Source of the DNA: Trichormus sp. NMC-1
Lineage (GTDB): Bacteria; Cyanobacteriota; Cyanobacteriia; Cyanobacteriales; Nostocaceae
DNA: 64,000 nt
Direction: 5' to 3'
Assembly: GCF_001858025.1 (NCBI RefSeq)
Contig: NZ_LZQD01000002.1
Location: forward strand, 948,572-1,012,571
A model generated the notes under the pieces. It had not been told where the DNA came from, made no database searches, and was given only the letters and a program-made list of their open reading frames with translations. Positions 9,536 to 19,882 of the stretch are shown piece after piece; position 1 is the stretch's first letter; every line of letters begins with the position of its first letter. The translations under genes and the position numbers were made by a program.

Positions 9536-9667
9536 GTAAGTAGTAAGACTGAATAAAAGAAAAGTTAGTAGTAAGGGCTTTAGCCCTATCAAACCTAGTA
9601 AAAGAGCGATAAATCGCTCACTACGACAAAAATTTTATCTTACATTTAATTCTGTCTACGTACTTAC
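9536..9667. mobile_element. MITE-like dispersed element, copy 1
   Basis: A 132-bp non-coding element with imperfect terminal inverted repeats (left end GTAAGTAGTAAGACTGAA, right end reading inwards GTAAGTACGTAGACAGAA). Inside are two hairpins, GGGCTTTAGCCC and GAGCGATAAATCGCTC. A second copy, in reverse orientation and roughly 90 percent identical, lies at 49124-49252. Similarity between the ends extends a little further out (GCCGTT...). There is no transposase, so it would have to be moved by an enzyme encoded elsewhere. Confidence 0.7.
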
Positions 9668-9751
9668 TAATACACAACGGCTTAAATCAACCAACCATTA
9701 AAAATTACTAAAAAGCTTGTATGTATCATCTGCTTTTTTAATTTTTAATTG

Positions 9752-10657
9752 TTAATTTTTAATTCCGCCCTGCGGTACTAGGGGCATAGATATTTGTAAC
9801 CTAGTCCAATTCTGTGTTACTTCTTGGGTGATGGGAGATGGGACAATTTCTAGTTTTCCTGCCATCACTTCTAATAATTTTTGATTGAGCAATAGCTTCA
9901 TTTCGGAAGACAAATTGGTATTTTCTTGTTCTGGACTTTCTTTAGATTCAATTAAGTCTATTCGCTCACTCCAAATTACAGCATGACTGGGAATATCTAA
10001 ACAGATATGAATACAATTATTTATAGGTAGAATATGAGTAGAAAGGCAAATACTGCCTTCTTCCATTTGAGAAATTGTCGTGTCTACTAAATTTAGCAAT
10101 ATTTGGCGTAGCCAGCGCATATCTGCTAAAACGTAAATTTCCGGTTCTGGAAGTGTCACAGTCAAGGGATAATTACGATTGGCCGCCAGCATATGAGTTA
10201 ATTTATGAACTTCTTGTAAAACTTGAATTAGCTGTATAGGCTGAATATCTAATTTGTTTGTCCCATGTTCGGTTCGGGCGACACTCAGAATTTCATCCAT
10301 CATTTTCAACAATTTTAGCGATCGCTCATAAGCTTGTCCCACAAATTCTCTTTCTTCTGCTGGATTTTCGCACAAATCGTTCAAAATCAGCTGGTGTAAC
10401 CCTATTAAACCATTCAAGGGCGATCGCAATTCATGGCTAGTCCGCGCCAAAAAACCCGCTTGAAACTGGCTCATTTCCTGCGCCATTTCGTAGGCCAGTT
10501 GGCTTTGCTTCAATTGTTGTAAAAGTTGAGTTTCTGCCTGTTGTGGCGCACTTGGAGAAGGAGTGGGTGTTGATTTGGAAGACTGTAGAAATAATTTACA
10601 AAAACCTATTCCTAATCCTATTCCTGTTCCTAGATATAGCCAATTAATAAAATTCAT
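9752..10657 (-). CDS. Membrane-anchored histidine kinase-like protein with degenerate ATPase domain
   Basis: 301 residues: an N-terminal membrane helix (about 5-24), a Pro/Ser/Gln linker, and a HisKA domain with the H-box ARTSHELRSPLNGLIG (His75). The C-terminal half corresponds to HATPase_c but is eroded. The N-box reads LRQILLNLVDTTIS, keeping Asn189 but with Thr193 where the second Asn belongs, and no DxGxG or GxGxG box can be seen. It may therefore not bind ATP and could act as a phosphotransfer or dimer partner for another kinase. tsaC lies 18 bp upstream on the same strand. Confidence 0.75.
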   Translation of the reverse strand: MNFINWLYLGTGIGLGIGFCKLFLQSSKSTPTPSPSAPQQAETQLLQQLKQSQLAYEMAQEMSQFQAGFLARTSHELRSPLNGLIGLHQLILNDLCENPAEEREFVGQAYERSLKLLKMMDEILSVARTEHGTNKLDIQPIQLIQVLQEVHKLTHMLAANRNYPLTVTLPEPEIYVLADMRWLRQILLNLVDTTISQMEEGSICLSTHILPINNCIHICLDIPSHAVIWSERIDLIESKESPEQENTNLSSEMKLLLNQKLLEVMAGKLEIVPSPITQEVTQNWTRLQISMPLVPQGGIKN

Positions 10658-10675
10658 TATTTTCTAATTTGAATT

Positions 10676-11254
10676 CTAATCCTGATCCAATTTAATCGAA
10701 CCTTGTCGCAAAATCTGCCAATCTTTACCTGTCCATTTAGCAACAGTAGAAGGTATTCCCCAACCTTTATATTCTGTCGCTTCTAAAGTCAGAACTTCTG
10801 GAAAATGAATGTTTATTTCGGCTCGATTTTCTAAAGCAGGTTGTCCTGATAAGTTGACGCTAGTTGTAGCCATTGGTCCAGTTTGTGCCAAAATAGTTTG
10901 AGCAACTTGATGATTTGGTACTCTAATTCCAATAGTCGTTGGATCATGAGGATTCATGACTTTAGGAATTTTATCACTAGCTGGTAAAACCAAAGTCAAC
11001 GCACCAGGCCAATATTGATTAACAACTTTTTGCCAAATTTCATATTCAATATTATTGCCTTTCACATAATCCCACAAATCTTCAGCTTTAGCAGCCATTA
11101 AAATCAAAGGTTTATCAAAACTTCTTTGTTTAGCAGCATAAATCAATTCTGCTTGTGTGGGTATGGTGGCCAATGCGGGGACGGTATCTGTGGGGAAGCT
11201 GATTAATTTTCCAGCTTTTGCAGCGTTTATCAGTACTTCTAGAGAAACATTCAT
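10676..11254 (-). CDS. tsaC: L-threonylcarbamoyladenylate synthase (Sua5/YciO/YrdC family)
   Basis: Makes threonylcarbamoyl-AMP from threonine, bicarbonate and ATP, the first step of t6A37 tRNA modification. 192 residues, the short TsaC form without a Sua5 C-terminal domain. The N-terminal FPTDTVPALATIPT, the KQRSFDKPLILM segment and TTSVNLSGQP are the family's nucleotide-binding motifs. The partner TsaD is at 18615-19658. It lies upstream of the kinase-like gene on the same strand. Confidence 0.9.
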   Translation of the reverse strand: MNVSLEVLINAAKAGKLISFPTDTVPALATIPTQAELIYAAKQRSFDKPLILMAAKAEDLWDYVKGNNIEYEIWQKVVNQYWPGALTLVLPASDKIPKVMNPHDPTTIGIRVPNHQVAQTILAQTGPMATTSVNLSGQPALENRAEINIHFPEVLTLEATEYKGWGIPSTVAKWTGKDWQILRQGSIKLDQD

Positions 11255-11471
11255 AAATATCAGAAAACTACCTATTTATTTTGGAGATAAACCCGCATAA
11301 GTGGGTTTTGTTTGTGTAGCTGTGATTTCCAATCACCAGGATGGTAAAATCAGCACTAAGGTAATTTTACTGGTTTGTTACAGCGGATTCCTTTTTTATA
11401 AGGTACATCATAGCCCCGTCATGGCTTGCCCTTAGAGGAGTGGGGTGAATTATGAGAGAATAGAATTAACA

Positions 11472-11632
11472 ATGGATTTTTTACAAAAATTAAACCGTTG
11501 TGTGCGTCAAGTTGCATGGTTGAACCAGATACCAGAAACACGCTAGAAAAGTACTTACAAGGTATTTCTCAATTGGTGAAAATGTATGAATGGGATAATC
11601 CCGGTTTGGTAGCTGCGGTAAGAAGGAGGTAA
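11472..11632 (+). pseudogene. Possible frameshifted small gene
   Basis: An ATG at 11472 opens a reading frame (MDFLQKLNRCVRQVA...) that ends after 24 codons, while a second frame from 11516 reads MVEPDTRNTLEKYLQGISQL... for 38 codons to a TAA. Joined by a frameshift near 11515 they would give a small hydrophilic protein of about 53 residues. No known family is recognised; it may be chance. Confidence 0.25.
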
Positions 11633-11657
11633 AGGAGAAAATAATATAAAATTGTCT

Positions 11658-11900
11658 GACAAAATATTATTTATTCAGATATAAGACTAATATTTGATTT
11701 TTGAAATTTTACGTAGGGTGGGCATTGCCCACGATATCCTGGTTATGTAAGGCATAGCCCTACCTACACTACTAGAATCTAGTTGAATTTAATCAGGGAA
11801 AATTTAACAATCACATCCTGAAAATCCTTAAATCCTGGAAATCCTGTTCGCGGAGCGTGGCGTTAGCCATTTCAGACAAAATATTATTTATTCAGATATA
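11658..11900 (+). repeat. 26-bp direct repeat flanking a 191-bp segment
   Basis: The 26 bases at 11658-11683 recur at 11875-11900, just ahead of the Uma2 gene. The segment between holds the palindrome GTGGGCATTGCCCAC (11718-11732), a common dispersed hairpin that also occurs at 63594-63610, and the left Uma2 inverted repeat. The pair looks like the trace of an insertion or a slipped duplication. Confidence 0.7.
11814..11878. repeat. Left 65-bp inverted repeat flanking the Uma2 gene
   Basis: Reverse complement of 12497-12561 with a single mismatch in 65 bases. It contains the GCTAACGCCACGCTCCGCG-type sequence common in Nostoc intergenic repeats. With the right arm it frames the Uma2 gene completely. 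Confidence 0.93.
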
Positions 11901-11930
11901 ATTTAATAATTACTAACTATAAATTTATCT

Positions 11931-12488
11931 ATGATTGCTATTAAACATCAACTTACACTACAAGAATTTCTCACTCTTCCAGAAGAGGATATCACCTATG
12001 AATTAATTAACGGGGAAGCAAAACCAAAAATGTCACCAAAAAGATTCCATTCTCGATTGACTATAGCCTTATGTTTAATTCTCACCCAATGGGCAGAAAA
12101 TCAAGGTGAAGTTGGTGTAGAATGGGCGGTTATTTTAAAAATTCGTGGTAAAGATTGGGTTCCTGTTCCAGACTTATTATATATTTCTTATTCTCGTTTT
12201 CAAAGTGATGTAATTGAAAATGAAGCTTGTCCAATTCCCCCAGATTTAGTAATTGAAATTATATCACCGGATCAATCTTTTGGCGAAATGAGCGCCAAAG
12301 CTACAGATTATCTTGATGCAGGTGTGTTGAGAGTTTGGGTAATAGATCCTAAAGCTAAAACTGTAACTATATTTTATCCTGATACACGTCCGCAAACAAA
12401 ACGCAGTCAAGATAGTTTAGAAGATTCTCTATTTCCAGGTTTGGTAATTACTTCTGAACAAATTTTTCAACAAGCTGGTATTCCCTAA
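11931..12488 (+). CDS. Uma2-family (DUF820) putative restriction-fold endonuclease
   Basis: 185 residues with the PD-(D/E)xK-type core of the Uma2 family: YELINGE (27-33), VPDLLYIS with the catalytic Asp, PPDLVIEIISPDQS with the catalytic Glu, and a Lys in MSAKATDYLDAGV. These genes are very abundant in cyanobacterial genomes, often in many copies, and their role is not established; a nuclease in mobility or defence is assumed from the fold. The gene is A+T-rich and sits between nearly perfect 65-bp inverted repeats, which suggests that it moved as a unit. Confidence 0.88.
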   Translation: MIAIKHQLTLQEFLTLPEEDITYELINGEAKPKMSPKRFHSRLTIALCLILTQWAENQGEVGVEWAVILKIRGKDWVPVPDLLYISYSRFQSDVIENEACPIPPDLVIEIISPDQSFGEMSAKATDYLDAGVLRVWVIDPKAKTVTIFYPDTRPQTKRSQDSLEDSLFPGLVITSEQIFQQAGIP

Positions 12489-12496
12489 ATTTTTGT

Positions 12497-12561
12497 TGTC
12501 TGAAATGGCTAACGCCACGCTCCGCGAACAGGATTTCCAGGATTTAAGGATTTACAGGATG
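12497..12561. repeat. Right 65-bp inverted repeat flanking the Uma2 gene
   Basis: Inverted partner of 11814-11878 (64 of 65 bases). It begins eight bases after the Uma2 stop and could also fold with the left arm in a long transcript. It ends 30 bp before the convergent prmC gene. Confidence 0.93.
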
Positions 12562-12591
12562 CAATGAATTAAATTATCTTTTTTGTCAGAA

Positions 12592-13518
12592 TCAGACATT
12601 TTTTATATAAGCCACAGCAAAACGTTCAATTCCCGCTAAATCAGCATGAATGGAAATATGACAATAATTACCATTGTTTTCCAATAATTCCCGCACTATA
12701 TCCGCCTGTCCCGCCATCATCTCAATCAACCAAACCCCACCCGGACGCAAATATTGAGGGGAAACTTCTATTAAATGACGAATAAAATCTAAACCATCAA
12801 CACCACCATCTAAAGCCAGATGTGGTTCGTGTTTAACTACTTCCGGTTGCAAAGTCAGTACCGTATCACTAGGAATATAAGGTGGATTTGATACCATCCC
12901 ACTAAACTGACCCTTCAGCGATTCTAACGGTTCCCACCAAGAACCTTGATAAAAATTAACCCGTTCAATAAAACCCCAATTTTCAGCATTAGTTTTAGCA
13001 ACAGCCAATGCTTCTGCACTCAAATCAACAGCATGAATTGTAGCATTTGTCAATACCTCAGCTAATCCCAGAGCGATCGCACCACTACCAGTCCCCAAAT
13101 CTGCCCAATGTTGCTGTGTAGAGACGTTCCATGAAACATCTTGACATTGGTTAGCAGCGGCCACAGCCAAATCAATCAACATCTCTGTTTCTGGTCTAGG
13201 AATTAAAACCGCACTTGACACTGCGAGTTTAAACTTTCGCCAAGGTGTAACTCCAGCAATGTACTGTACTGGCAAGCGCTCATACAAGCGACTTTGCCAC
13301 AACAGGTCTAACTCTTGCAAAGACAACTGAATCTGAATTTGATTCCATGCTTTGAAAGACTCCAAACGCAGTGCCAAACGGTCTAATCCAGCTATTTCCT
13401 GTAACAGCCAATCTACTTCTAGCGGTGAGACATCATGAGCGATCGCACTTTGAATTGCTATATTCCGCCATTGCCATATTTCTATACCAGAAATCACCTT
13501 TGGCTGTTGATTCTCCAT
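12592..13518 (-). CDS. prmC: Release factor glutamine methyltransferase (HemK/PrmC)
   Basis: Methylates the glutamine of the GGQ motif in RF1 and RF2, using S-adenosylmethionine, which improves translation termination. The 308-residue protein has the helical N-terminal domain with IPRPETEML, the SAM loop ADLGTGSGAIALGLA, and the substrate motif SNPPYIPS that defines N5-glutamine methyltransferases. The Tic22 gene lies 5 bp upstream on the same strand, so the two probably form an operon. Confidence 0.93.
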   Translation of the reverse strand: MENQQPKVISGIEIWQWRNIAIQSAIAHDVSPLEVDWLLQEIAGLDRLALRLESFKAWNQIQIQLSLQELDLLWQSRLYERLPVQYIAGVTPWRKFKLAVSSAVLIPRPETEMLIDLAVAAANQCQDVSWNVSTQQHWADLGTGSGAIALGLAEVLTNATIHAVDLSAEALAVAKTNAENWGFIERVNFYQGSWWEPLESLKGQFSGMVSNPPYIPSDTVLTLQPEVVKHEPHLALDGGVDGLDFIRHLIEVSPQYLRPGGVWLIEMMAGQADIVRELLENNGNYCHISIHADLAGIERFAVAYIKNV

Positions 13519-13523
13519 CCTGA

Positions 13524-14327
13524 TTAAGGCTGCTTAGACGGTAAACTTTTTGGCTTAGGAGCATTTTCCTTCGGCAAAGTTCTGATGTATTCTCTAGATT
13601 CAGGGGATGGAACCAAAACCACTTGGTTTAACCACGAATCGTTTTTATCTTTTAAAGTTTTAATCACCCCATCTACATCTATCACCTGAATATCAGCCGT
13701 AGGAAACTTCGGCTTCACTTGGCTCAATAAACCTTGTGCATCTTTTTTACTCAAGAATAAAGGAATAGTTTGCTGTTTCTCACCACCGAGTTGAATAGGT
13801 ACATACCCTTTATCAGGTGCAAATCTAACAGCGAAAACTGGTACACTCTTAAACTGATCTATTTTTTGACCGCTGGCACGTAGCAAGTCTAAAGCCCCTT
13901 TCAGTTCTTGTTCTACAGGCTTAAAAGCAAATAAAAGGCGATTTGGTTGGTTTTTGCTTTGTTGCAATTGTTGATAAATTACACCTAAAGGCACGGCAGT
14001 AACTTGTAGTTTTTTGGCCATGTCCTCCAGTTTCGGGTCTTTATTTTTGGCATTCCGCAGTTCTTTGATAAAAGCCAAAGCTTCTTGTCGGCTCATATAT
14101 ACACCCGTTACTGAGCCACCTTTTTGCCCATTCTGACCATCGGGTAAATTACGACTTAGGGGTAGACCTTTATCATTGGTAATTAAGTAAACAGGTACTG
14201 AGTCTAGTTTATCTTTTATTTGTTGTTCTGATAATGCCAGTACAGGAATATTGAGGCCAACAACACTTAAGAAAAATGTACTTCCTACTAGACCTAAAGT
14301 TGCGCCCCAGCGAACTAATGATTTCAT
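13524..14327 (-). CDS. Tic22-like periplasmic protein
   Basis: 267 residues: a signal peptide (about 1-31, ending near VLALS), then the Tic22 fold with its repeated half-domains; the segments VPVYLITNDKGLPL and VPVFAVRFAPDKGYVPI mark the two halves. Cyanobacterial Tic22 is a periplasmic/thylakoid-associated factor needed for outer-membrane biogenesis, related to the chloroplast import protein. The C-terminus is Lys/Pro-rich. It is the first gene of a two-gene unit with prmC. Confidence 0.85.
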   Translation of the reverse strand: MKSLVRWGATLGLVGSTFFLSVVGLNIPVLALSEQQIKDKLDSVPVYLITNDKGLPLSRNLPDGQNGQKGGSVTGVYMSRQEALAFIKELRNAKNKDPKLEDMAKKLQVTAVPLGVIYQQLQQSKNQPNRLLFAFKPVEQELKGALDLLRASGQKIDQFKSVPVFAVRFAPDKGYVPIQLGGEKQQTIPLFLSKKDAQGLLSQVKPKFPTADIQVIDVDGVIKTLKDKNDSWLNQVVLVPSPESREYIRTLPKENAPKPKSLPSKQP

Positions 14328-14763
14328 AACAACTCCTCACTTCAATATCAATAGTTGAATTAACTTAAACAATTGGAAAAAGGTTAGAATTTATACAGCA
14401 GTAACTAGTTTCAGTTATCTATTAAGCCATTTTATAGGTAAATAACTAGTAGATTTAGCTAATTTTTTGAAAATTGCCTTGCCATTCACTAGGAAATGCT
14501 GTATGTGCCTATTATATTTCTTCCCAAGCGGGGAGTTATACCCGGACTCTTGATCAGAACAATGCTATTTTATTGTTTTTCTCAGTTATGGGTGACGCTA
14601 TGAATAAATAAATCGTTCCAAATCAAAGCCATCGCTTTAATGTTTTATCCCAAAATTAAACATTTTTAGTTTATATCAATAAAAGCATTTTTTCATCTAA
14701 AAAAATCAAACCTGATATCCAGATTTATAGAAAGCGCCAGGTTTCATATCCATATTTATAAAT
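14328..14763. other. Intergenic region, upstream of Tic22
   Basis: 436 bp, A+T-rich, between the Tic22 start and the tRNA gene. It should hold the leftward promoter for Tic22-prmC. I see no conserved open frame, repeat or clear hairpin. Confidence 0.5.
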
Positions 14764-14836
14764 CGGGATGACAGGATTCGAACCTGCGGCATCCTGCTCC
14801 CAAAGCAGGCGCGCTACCAAGCTGCGCTACATCCCG
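14764..14836 (-). tRNA. tRNA-Pro (UGG)
   Basis: 73 bases that fold into a complete cloverleaf on the minus strand: acceptor arms CGGGATG/CATCCCG, D-stem GCGC/GCGC, anticodon stem CCTGC/GCAGG around the loop TTTGGGA (anticodon TGG), and the T-loop TTCGAAT. The 3' CCA is not encoded. Confidence 0.96.
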
Positions 14837-15103
14837 AAAAAACTACTCTAACTTTAGAGCCTTTGCTCAAGCATTACATAAATCTTATTATGTTTTACTT
14901 AGGCATTGCTCTAAATCATTATATCATACTTCAAGCTGATTGCGAAGCCTCTTACCCAGGAAAAATAATATTACTTCCTAAATAAGAGTTTTCATGTTGA
15001 TCAGCTAGACGACTGAATTTTGAATCAACCTGTCCATAATATCACATCTTAGACATCATAGCTGAATTTTCCAGTTACAAGCAGTTTTTTTTCCAATTAG
15101 GGA

Positions 15104-16563
<1,460 letters not shown>

Positions 16564-16701
16564 CTTCATCCACTATTCCGGTTATTATGTAAAGCTTATG
16601 TTCAAGCCGCCGAAACGGAAGGATATGAGACAGAAGTAGTAGATCATACAGTTTTTAGCTTTAGTTTTAACAAAGCAAGTAAGTCTTACCGCCAAAAATG
16701 A
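16564..16701 (+). pseudogene. 5'-truncated gene remnant coupled to the next gene
   Basis: An open frame of 45 codons without a start codon, preceded in frame by a TAA, reads like the C-terminus of a real protein (KAYVQAAETEGYETEVVDHT...). Its TGA overlaps the ATG of the next gene (ATGA), the usual sign of an operon partner. I do not recognise the family. The N-terminal part appears to have been lost into the decayed region upstream. Confidence 0.5.
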
Positions 16702-17417
16702 CTTCTGGTTTAAAATCCTCGACACTGGAACTCCTAAAGCGCTTCAACCGAGCGTTTCCCCAATTCTATGAGCAATTTGTTAGCAGTGAGATTCAACTAC
16801 AAAATTTGCGCCTGGCATATCGTCTGTATAAAACTAGACGCGCAGTTATAGAGATGAAACCGGAGGGCAATAAAAGCGCCCTGCATTTCGCGTACCGGAA
16901 TCAGTCATTTCTCCTCAGCGATATTTTTGGTGTGCTGGCTGCCTATGGTTTGACTATCCACGGTCTGAGTTTATATGGTCAGATCCGACCACCGATGTTA
17001 GTGTTTATCAAACTGCTCGTGTCTCGTGGCAGCAAAGCCTTGACTGAAAAAACAGCAGAAAATGTTTGCCGTGCCATTCGTGAGGCTTTGGGAAGTCGGT
17101 TTGAGGTGGAAGAAATGCTGGCAGTAGAATTTAACCTGAATGCCGGGTTAGAGCAGGTACAAACTGAGTTCTATGTTGATCCAGTTTTTCATCTTCCCGC
17201 CTTAGTGATTGAAGCCGATAATCAACCAGGATTATTTTATAAAGTCATGTATGGTATCTGGCAAGAAGACCTGCTGGTAGTCAATGCCAATTTGCTGGTT
17301 TGGCGCGGCCGGACAAGGCTGATACTCTATTTGTTGGGACCAAATGAAAGCCTGATTCCTGAATATCTTGGTAACAAAATTGCTGAAGGAGTGCGACAGA
17401 GGTTACTCGGTCGATAA
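16698..17417 (+). CDS. Conserved cyanobacterial protein with ACT-like repeats
   Basis: 239 residues, soluble. Two segments have the look of ACT domains: about 60-120 (FAYRNQSFLLSDIFGVLAAY...) and about 155-225 (LPALVIEADNQPGLFYKVMY...). The second resembles the C-terminal ACT domains of GlnD-like regulators, which sense amino acids. No catalytic domain is present, so a ligand-binding or regulatory role is only inferred. The start overlaps the stop of a truncated upstream frame. Confidence 0.65.
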   Translation: MTSGLKSSTLELLKRFNRAFPQFYEQFVSSEIQLQNLRLAYRLYKTRRAVIEMKPEGNKSALHFAYRNQSFLLSDIFGVLAAYGLTIHGLSLYGQIRPPMLVFIKLLVSRGSKALTEKTAENVCRAIREALGSRFEVEEMLAVEFNLNAGLEQVQTEFYVDPVFHLPALVIEADNQPGLFYKVMYGIWQEDLLVVNANLLVWRGRTRLILYLLGPNESLIPEYLGNKIAEGVRQRLLGR

Positions 17418-17510
17418 GTATAGCAAATTCAAATTCAGAATTTTGAAGTTGAATTTGTTTTTCCCTCACCGTATTTAGTCGCACCCGCTCTTAGGGGTAC
17501 GATATTAGGT

Positions 17511-18428
17511 ATGGCAACAATAGAAATCTTAGGCGTTCCCCACGCATACGAGCTAACGGCTCCCACCTCTTGCCCCCATGCTTTAGTGTTCATCCACGGT
17601 TGGCTAAATAGCCGTGGATACTGGCAACCTGTGATTTCTCGCCTATCAGTTGATTTACAGTGCTTGTCTTATGATTTGCGGGGGTTTGGAGAATCATCGT
17701 CTCAGGCGAAATTAGATTTTAATCGCGCAGAAACTGATTTGAACCTCAATTCCGCAGATCCTAGTGTGGTTAGCTCTCCTTTCGATTTTTTATATTCGCC
17801 CTCTGCTTATGCTCAGGATTTAGCAGTTCTCTTGGCACAACTGAATATTTCCAGTGTTTGGCTAATTGGTCATTCTCTGGGAGGTACTATTGCCCTGTGG
17901 ACAGCTGCTCAACTACCTGATTGTGTGCAAGGAGTCATTTGTATTAATGCTGGTGGTGGAATTTATCTTAAAGAGGCATTTGAGCAGTTCCGCGCTGCTG
18001 GTCAGAAATTTTTACAAGTCCGCCCACGTTGGCTCTCCCAAGTTCCTTTGATTGATTTACTGTTTACCAGAGCAAGCGTATCACGTCCTTTAGAACGCGT
18101 TTGGGCGCGACAACGGGTAATTGATTTCCTTGTGGCTGACCCAGAAGCTTCTTTAGGAACACTTTTAGAATCTACTACTGAGGAAGAAATTAACCGCTTA
18201 CCACAGTTAGTGTCACAACTAAAACAGCCAGTTTATTTTTTAGCTGGTGCTGATGACAAGGTGATGGAACCCAAGTATGTACGCCATTTAGCGAGTTTTC
18301 ACCCGCTTTTTCAATACGTTGGCGATAATGTGATTGAAATTCCTGATTGTGGACACCTGGCAATGTTAGAGCAGCCAGATGCAGTTGCCCATCATATCCG
18401 CTCATTGGTTACAGGGAATAGGGAATAG
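17511..18428 (+). CDS. Alpha/beta hydrolase
   Basis: 305 residues with the alpha/beta-hydrolase fold: oxyanion loop VFIHGWLNSRGYW, nucleophile elbow LIGHSLGGTIA with the catalytic Ser, the acid near AGADDKVMEP, and the catalytic His in CGHLAMLEQPDAV. An insert around residues 75-100 (Asn/Asp/Ser-rich) lengthens the loop before the nucleophile. Likely an esterase or C-C hydrolase; the substrate cannot be told. No signal peptide. Confidence 0.88.
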   Translation: MATIEILGVPHAYELTAPTSCPHALVFIHGWLNSRGYWQPVISRLSVDLQCLSYDLRGFGESSSQAKLDFNRAETDLNLNSADPSVVSSPFDFLYSPSAYAQDLAVLLAQLNISSVWLIGHSLGGTIALWTAAQLPDCVQGVICINAGGGIYLKEAFEQFRAAGQKFLQVRPRWLSQVPLIDLLFTRASVSRPLERVWARQRVIDFLVADPEASLGTLLESTTEEEINRLPQLVSQLKQPVYFLAGADDKVMEPKYVRHLASFHPLFQYVGDNVIEIPDCGHLAMLEQPDAVAHHIRSLVTGNRE

Positions 18429-18614
18429 GGACAAGAGGACACGGAGACACGGGGACGCTCTTACACGAAGATATGGGAAAAGAAGACAGGGGGATAGGGG
18501 GAAAGAGTTGACTCTCAGAAGACAATCTCTCTTTCTCACCGCGTCTCCCCATCCCCGCGTCCCCGCGTCCTCTTCTTCCCCATCTCCCCATCCCCGCGTC
18601 TTCTTTCATTGCAA
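18429..18614. repeat. Short-repeat cluster between convergent genes
   Basis: A left block of GGACACGGAGACACGGGGA-like repeats and a right block of CCCCGCGTCCCCGCGTCC-like repeats are largely complementary and could form a long imperfect hairpin. It may serve as a bidirectional terminator for the hydrolase and tsaD. The same repeat family appears at 44440-44510. Confidence 0.65.
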
Positions 18615-19658
18615 TTAATGTTCATATAAATTCATAACTTGGCTGAGGGGTAGGCGAGAATGTACGCCTAATGTGAGGGCAGAAGTGTGATCACGAGATA
18701 GATGATCAGATGCGGCACATCCTATCATAGCGGCGTTGTCAGTACAGTATTTTAGGGGGGGGAAGAGAACGCGGAGATTATGCTCGGCAGCTGCAGCTTG
18801 TAAGAATTTTCTTAGCCCGCTATTCGCTGCTACACCACCACCCACAGCAATTGTATTTAGACCATAGTCACGGGCGCAGGCGATCGCTCTTTTGGTTAGC
18901 GATCGCGCTATAGTTTCCTGAAAGCTCGCCGCTACATCTGCCAAAGGTACTTCTCTACCCTCCTTCTCTAACTGCTGCACCAACCGCAAGACTGCTGTCT
19001 TTAAACCACTAAAACTCCCATCATAGGGATGATAACCGCCACCCGGTAGAGAAATTTTCCCTTCTGGTAGTGCAAAGGCTTGGGGATTTCCTGTTTGTGC
19101 GAGTTTATCAATTACTGGACCGCCTGGATAACCCAGCTTTAACAATCGTGCCACTTTATCAAAAGCTTCACCCGCCGCATCATCACGGGTTTCTCCCAGG
19201 GTTTCGTAATTACCACAATCCTTTACATAAATCAAGCTTGTATGTCCGCCTGAAACGAGTAAGCTAAGAAATGGGGGGTCTAAAGTTGACTCACTCAAGT
19301 AAGTCGCGTAGATATGGCCTTCGAGGTGATGAACCCCCAAAAATGGTTTTTTATGTACCATCGCCAGGGTTTTGGCCGCTGTTAACCCCACCAACAGCGC
19401 TCCTACGAGACCAGGCGCACAAGTGGCAGCGATGCCATCAATTTGCCCCCAATCTTTATGGCTTTGCTCCATTGCTTGCGCTATTTCTTGATTGAGCGTT
19501 TCTAAATGCTGGCGCGATGCGACCTCTGGCACAACTCCACCATACTGCTGATGGACGGGAATTTGCGAGGCTATGATACTGCTGTACACCTGACGATTGT
19601 TCACAATTGCGACGGCAGTTTCATCACAACTAGTTTCGATTGCTAAAACGGTTGGCAT
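18615..19658 (-). CDS. tsaD: tRNA N6-adenosine threonylcarbamoyltransferase
   Basis: Catalytic subunit that transfers the threonylcarbamoyl group from TC-AMP to A37 of ANN-decoding tRNAs. 347 residues, ASKHA fold. The start [16 protein letters not shown], the metal-binding HHLEGHIYA and the C-terminal [12 protein letters not shown] are diagnostic. It works with TsaC (10676-11254), TsaB and TsaE; the last two are not in this window. Confidence 0.96.
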   Translation of the reverse strand: MPTVLAIETSCDETAVAIVNNRQVYSSIIASQIPVHQQYGGVVPEVASRQHLETLNQEIAQAMEQSHKDWGQIDGIAATCAPGLVGALLVGLTAAKTLAMVHKKPFLGVHHLEGHIYATYLSESTLDPPFLSLLVSGGHTSLIYVKDCGNYETLGETRDDAAGEAFDKVARLLKLGYPGGPVIDKLAQTGNPQAFALPEGKISLPGGGYHPYDGSFSGLKTAVLRLVQQLEKEGREVPLADVAASFQETIARSLTKRAIACARDYGLNTIAVGGGVAANSGLRKFLQAAAAEHNLRVLFPPLKYCTDNAAMIGCAASDHLSRDHTSALTLGVHSRLPLSQVMNLYEH

Positions 19659-19882
19659 AGGGACTGGGGACGAGGGAGTGGTAAAAAGTAATATATTGTA
19701 ACTCTTGCCTGTTGCCTGTTCCCTATCTTTTCGTTGAGAAGCTTTAACTTTTATTTACTTAAACTTTACTCGGTTCCCGGCCAAGAGTATGATGACTTGC
19801 TAGTTATCCAAATTAAACACTGTACAAGCCGCTTCGTTTTGTACAAAGAACTTCTTGTTTTGTAATAAAAGGAAACAACTCC

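Noticed and set aside
12497-12561. Uma2-flanking inverted repeats as a CRISPR or attachment site
   Set aside because: Only two inverted copies, no regular spacers, and no integrase nearby.
19754-19769. TTTAC...TTTAC direct repeat upstream of psaF resembling the HLR1/RpaB light-response element
   Set aside because: The spacing is one base too long and the final A of each half is missing, so it does not meet the consensus as I know it.
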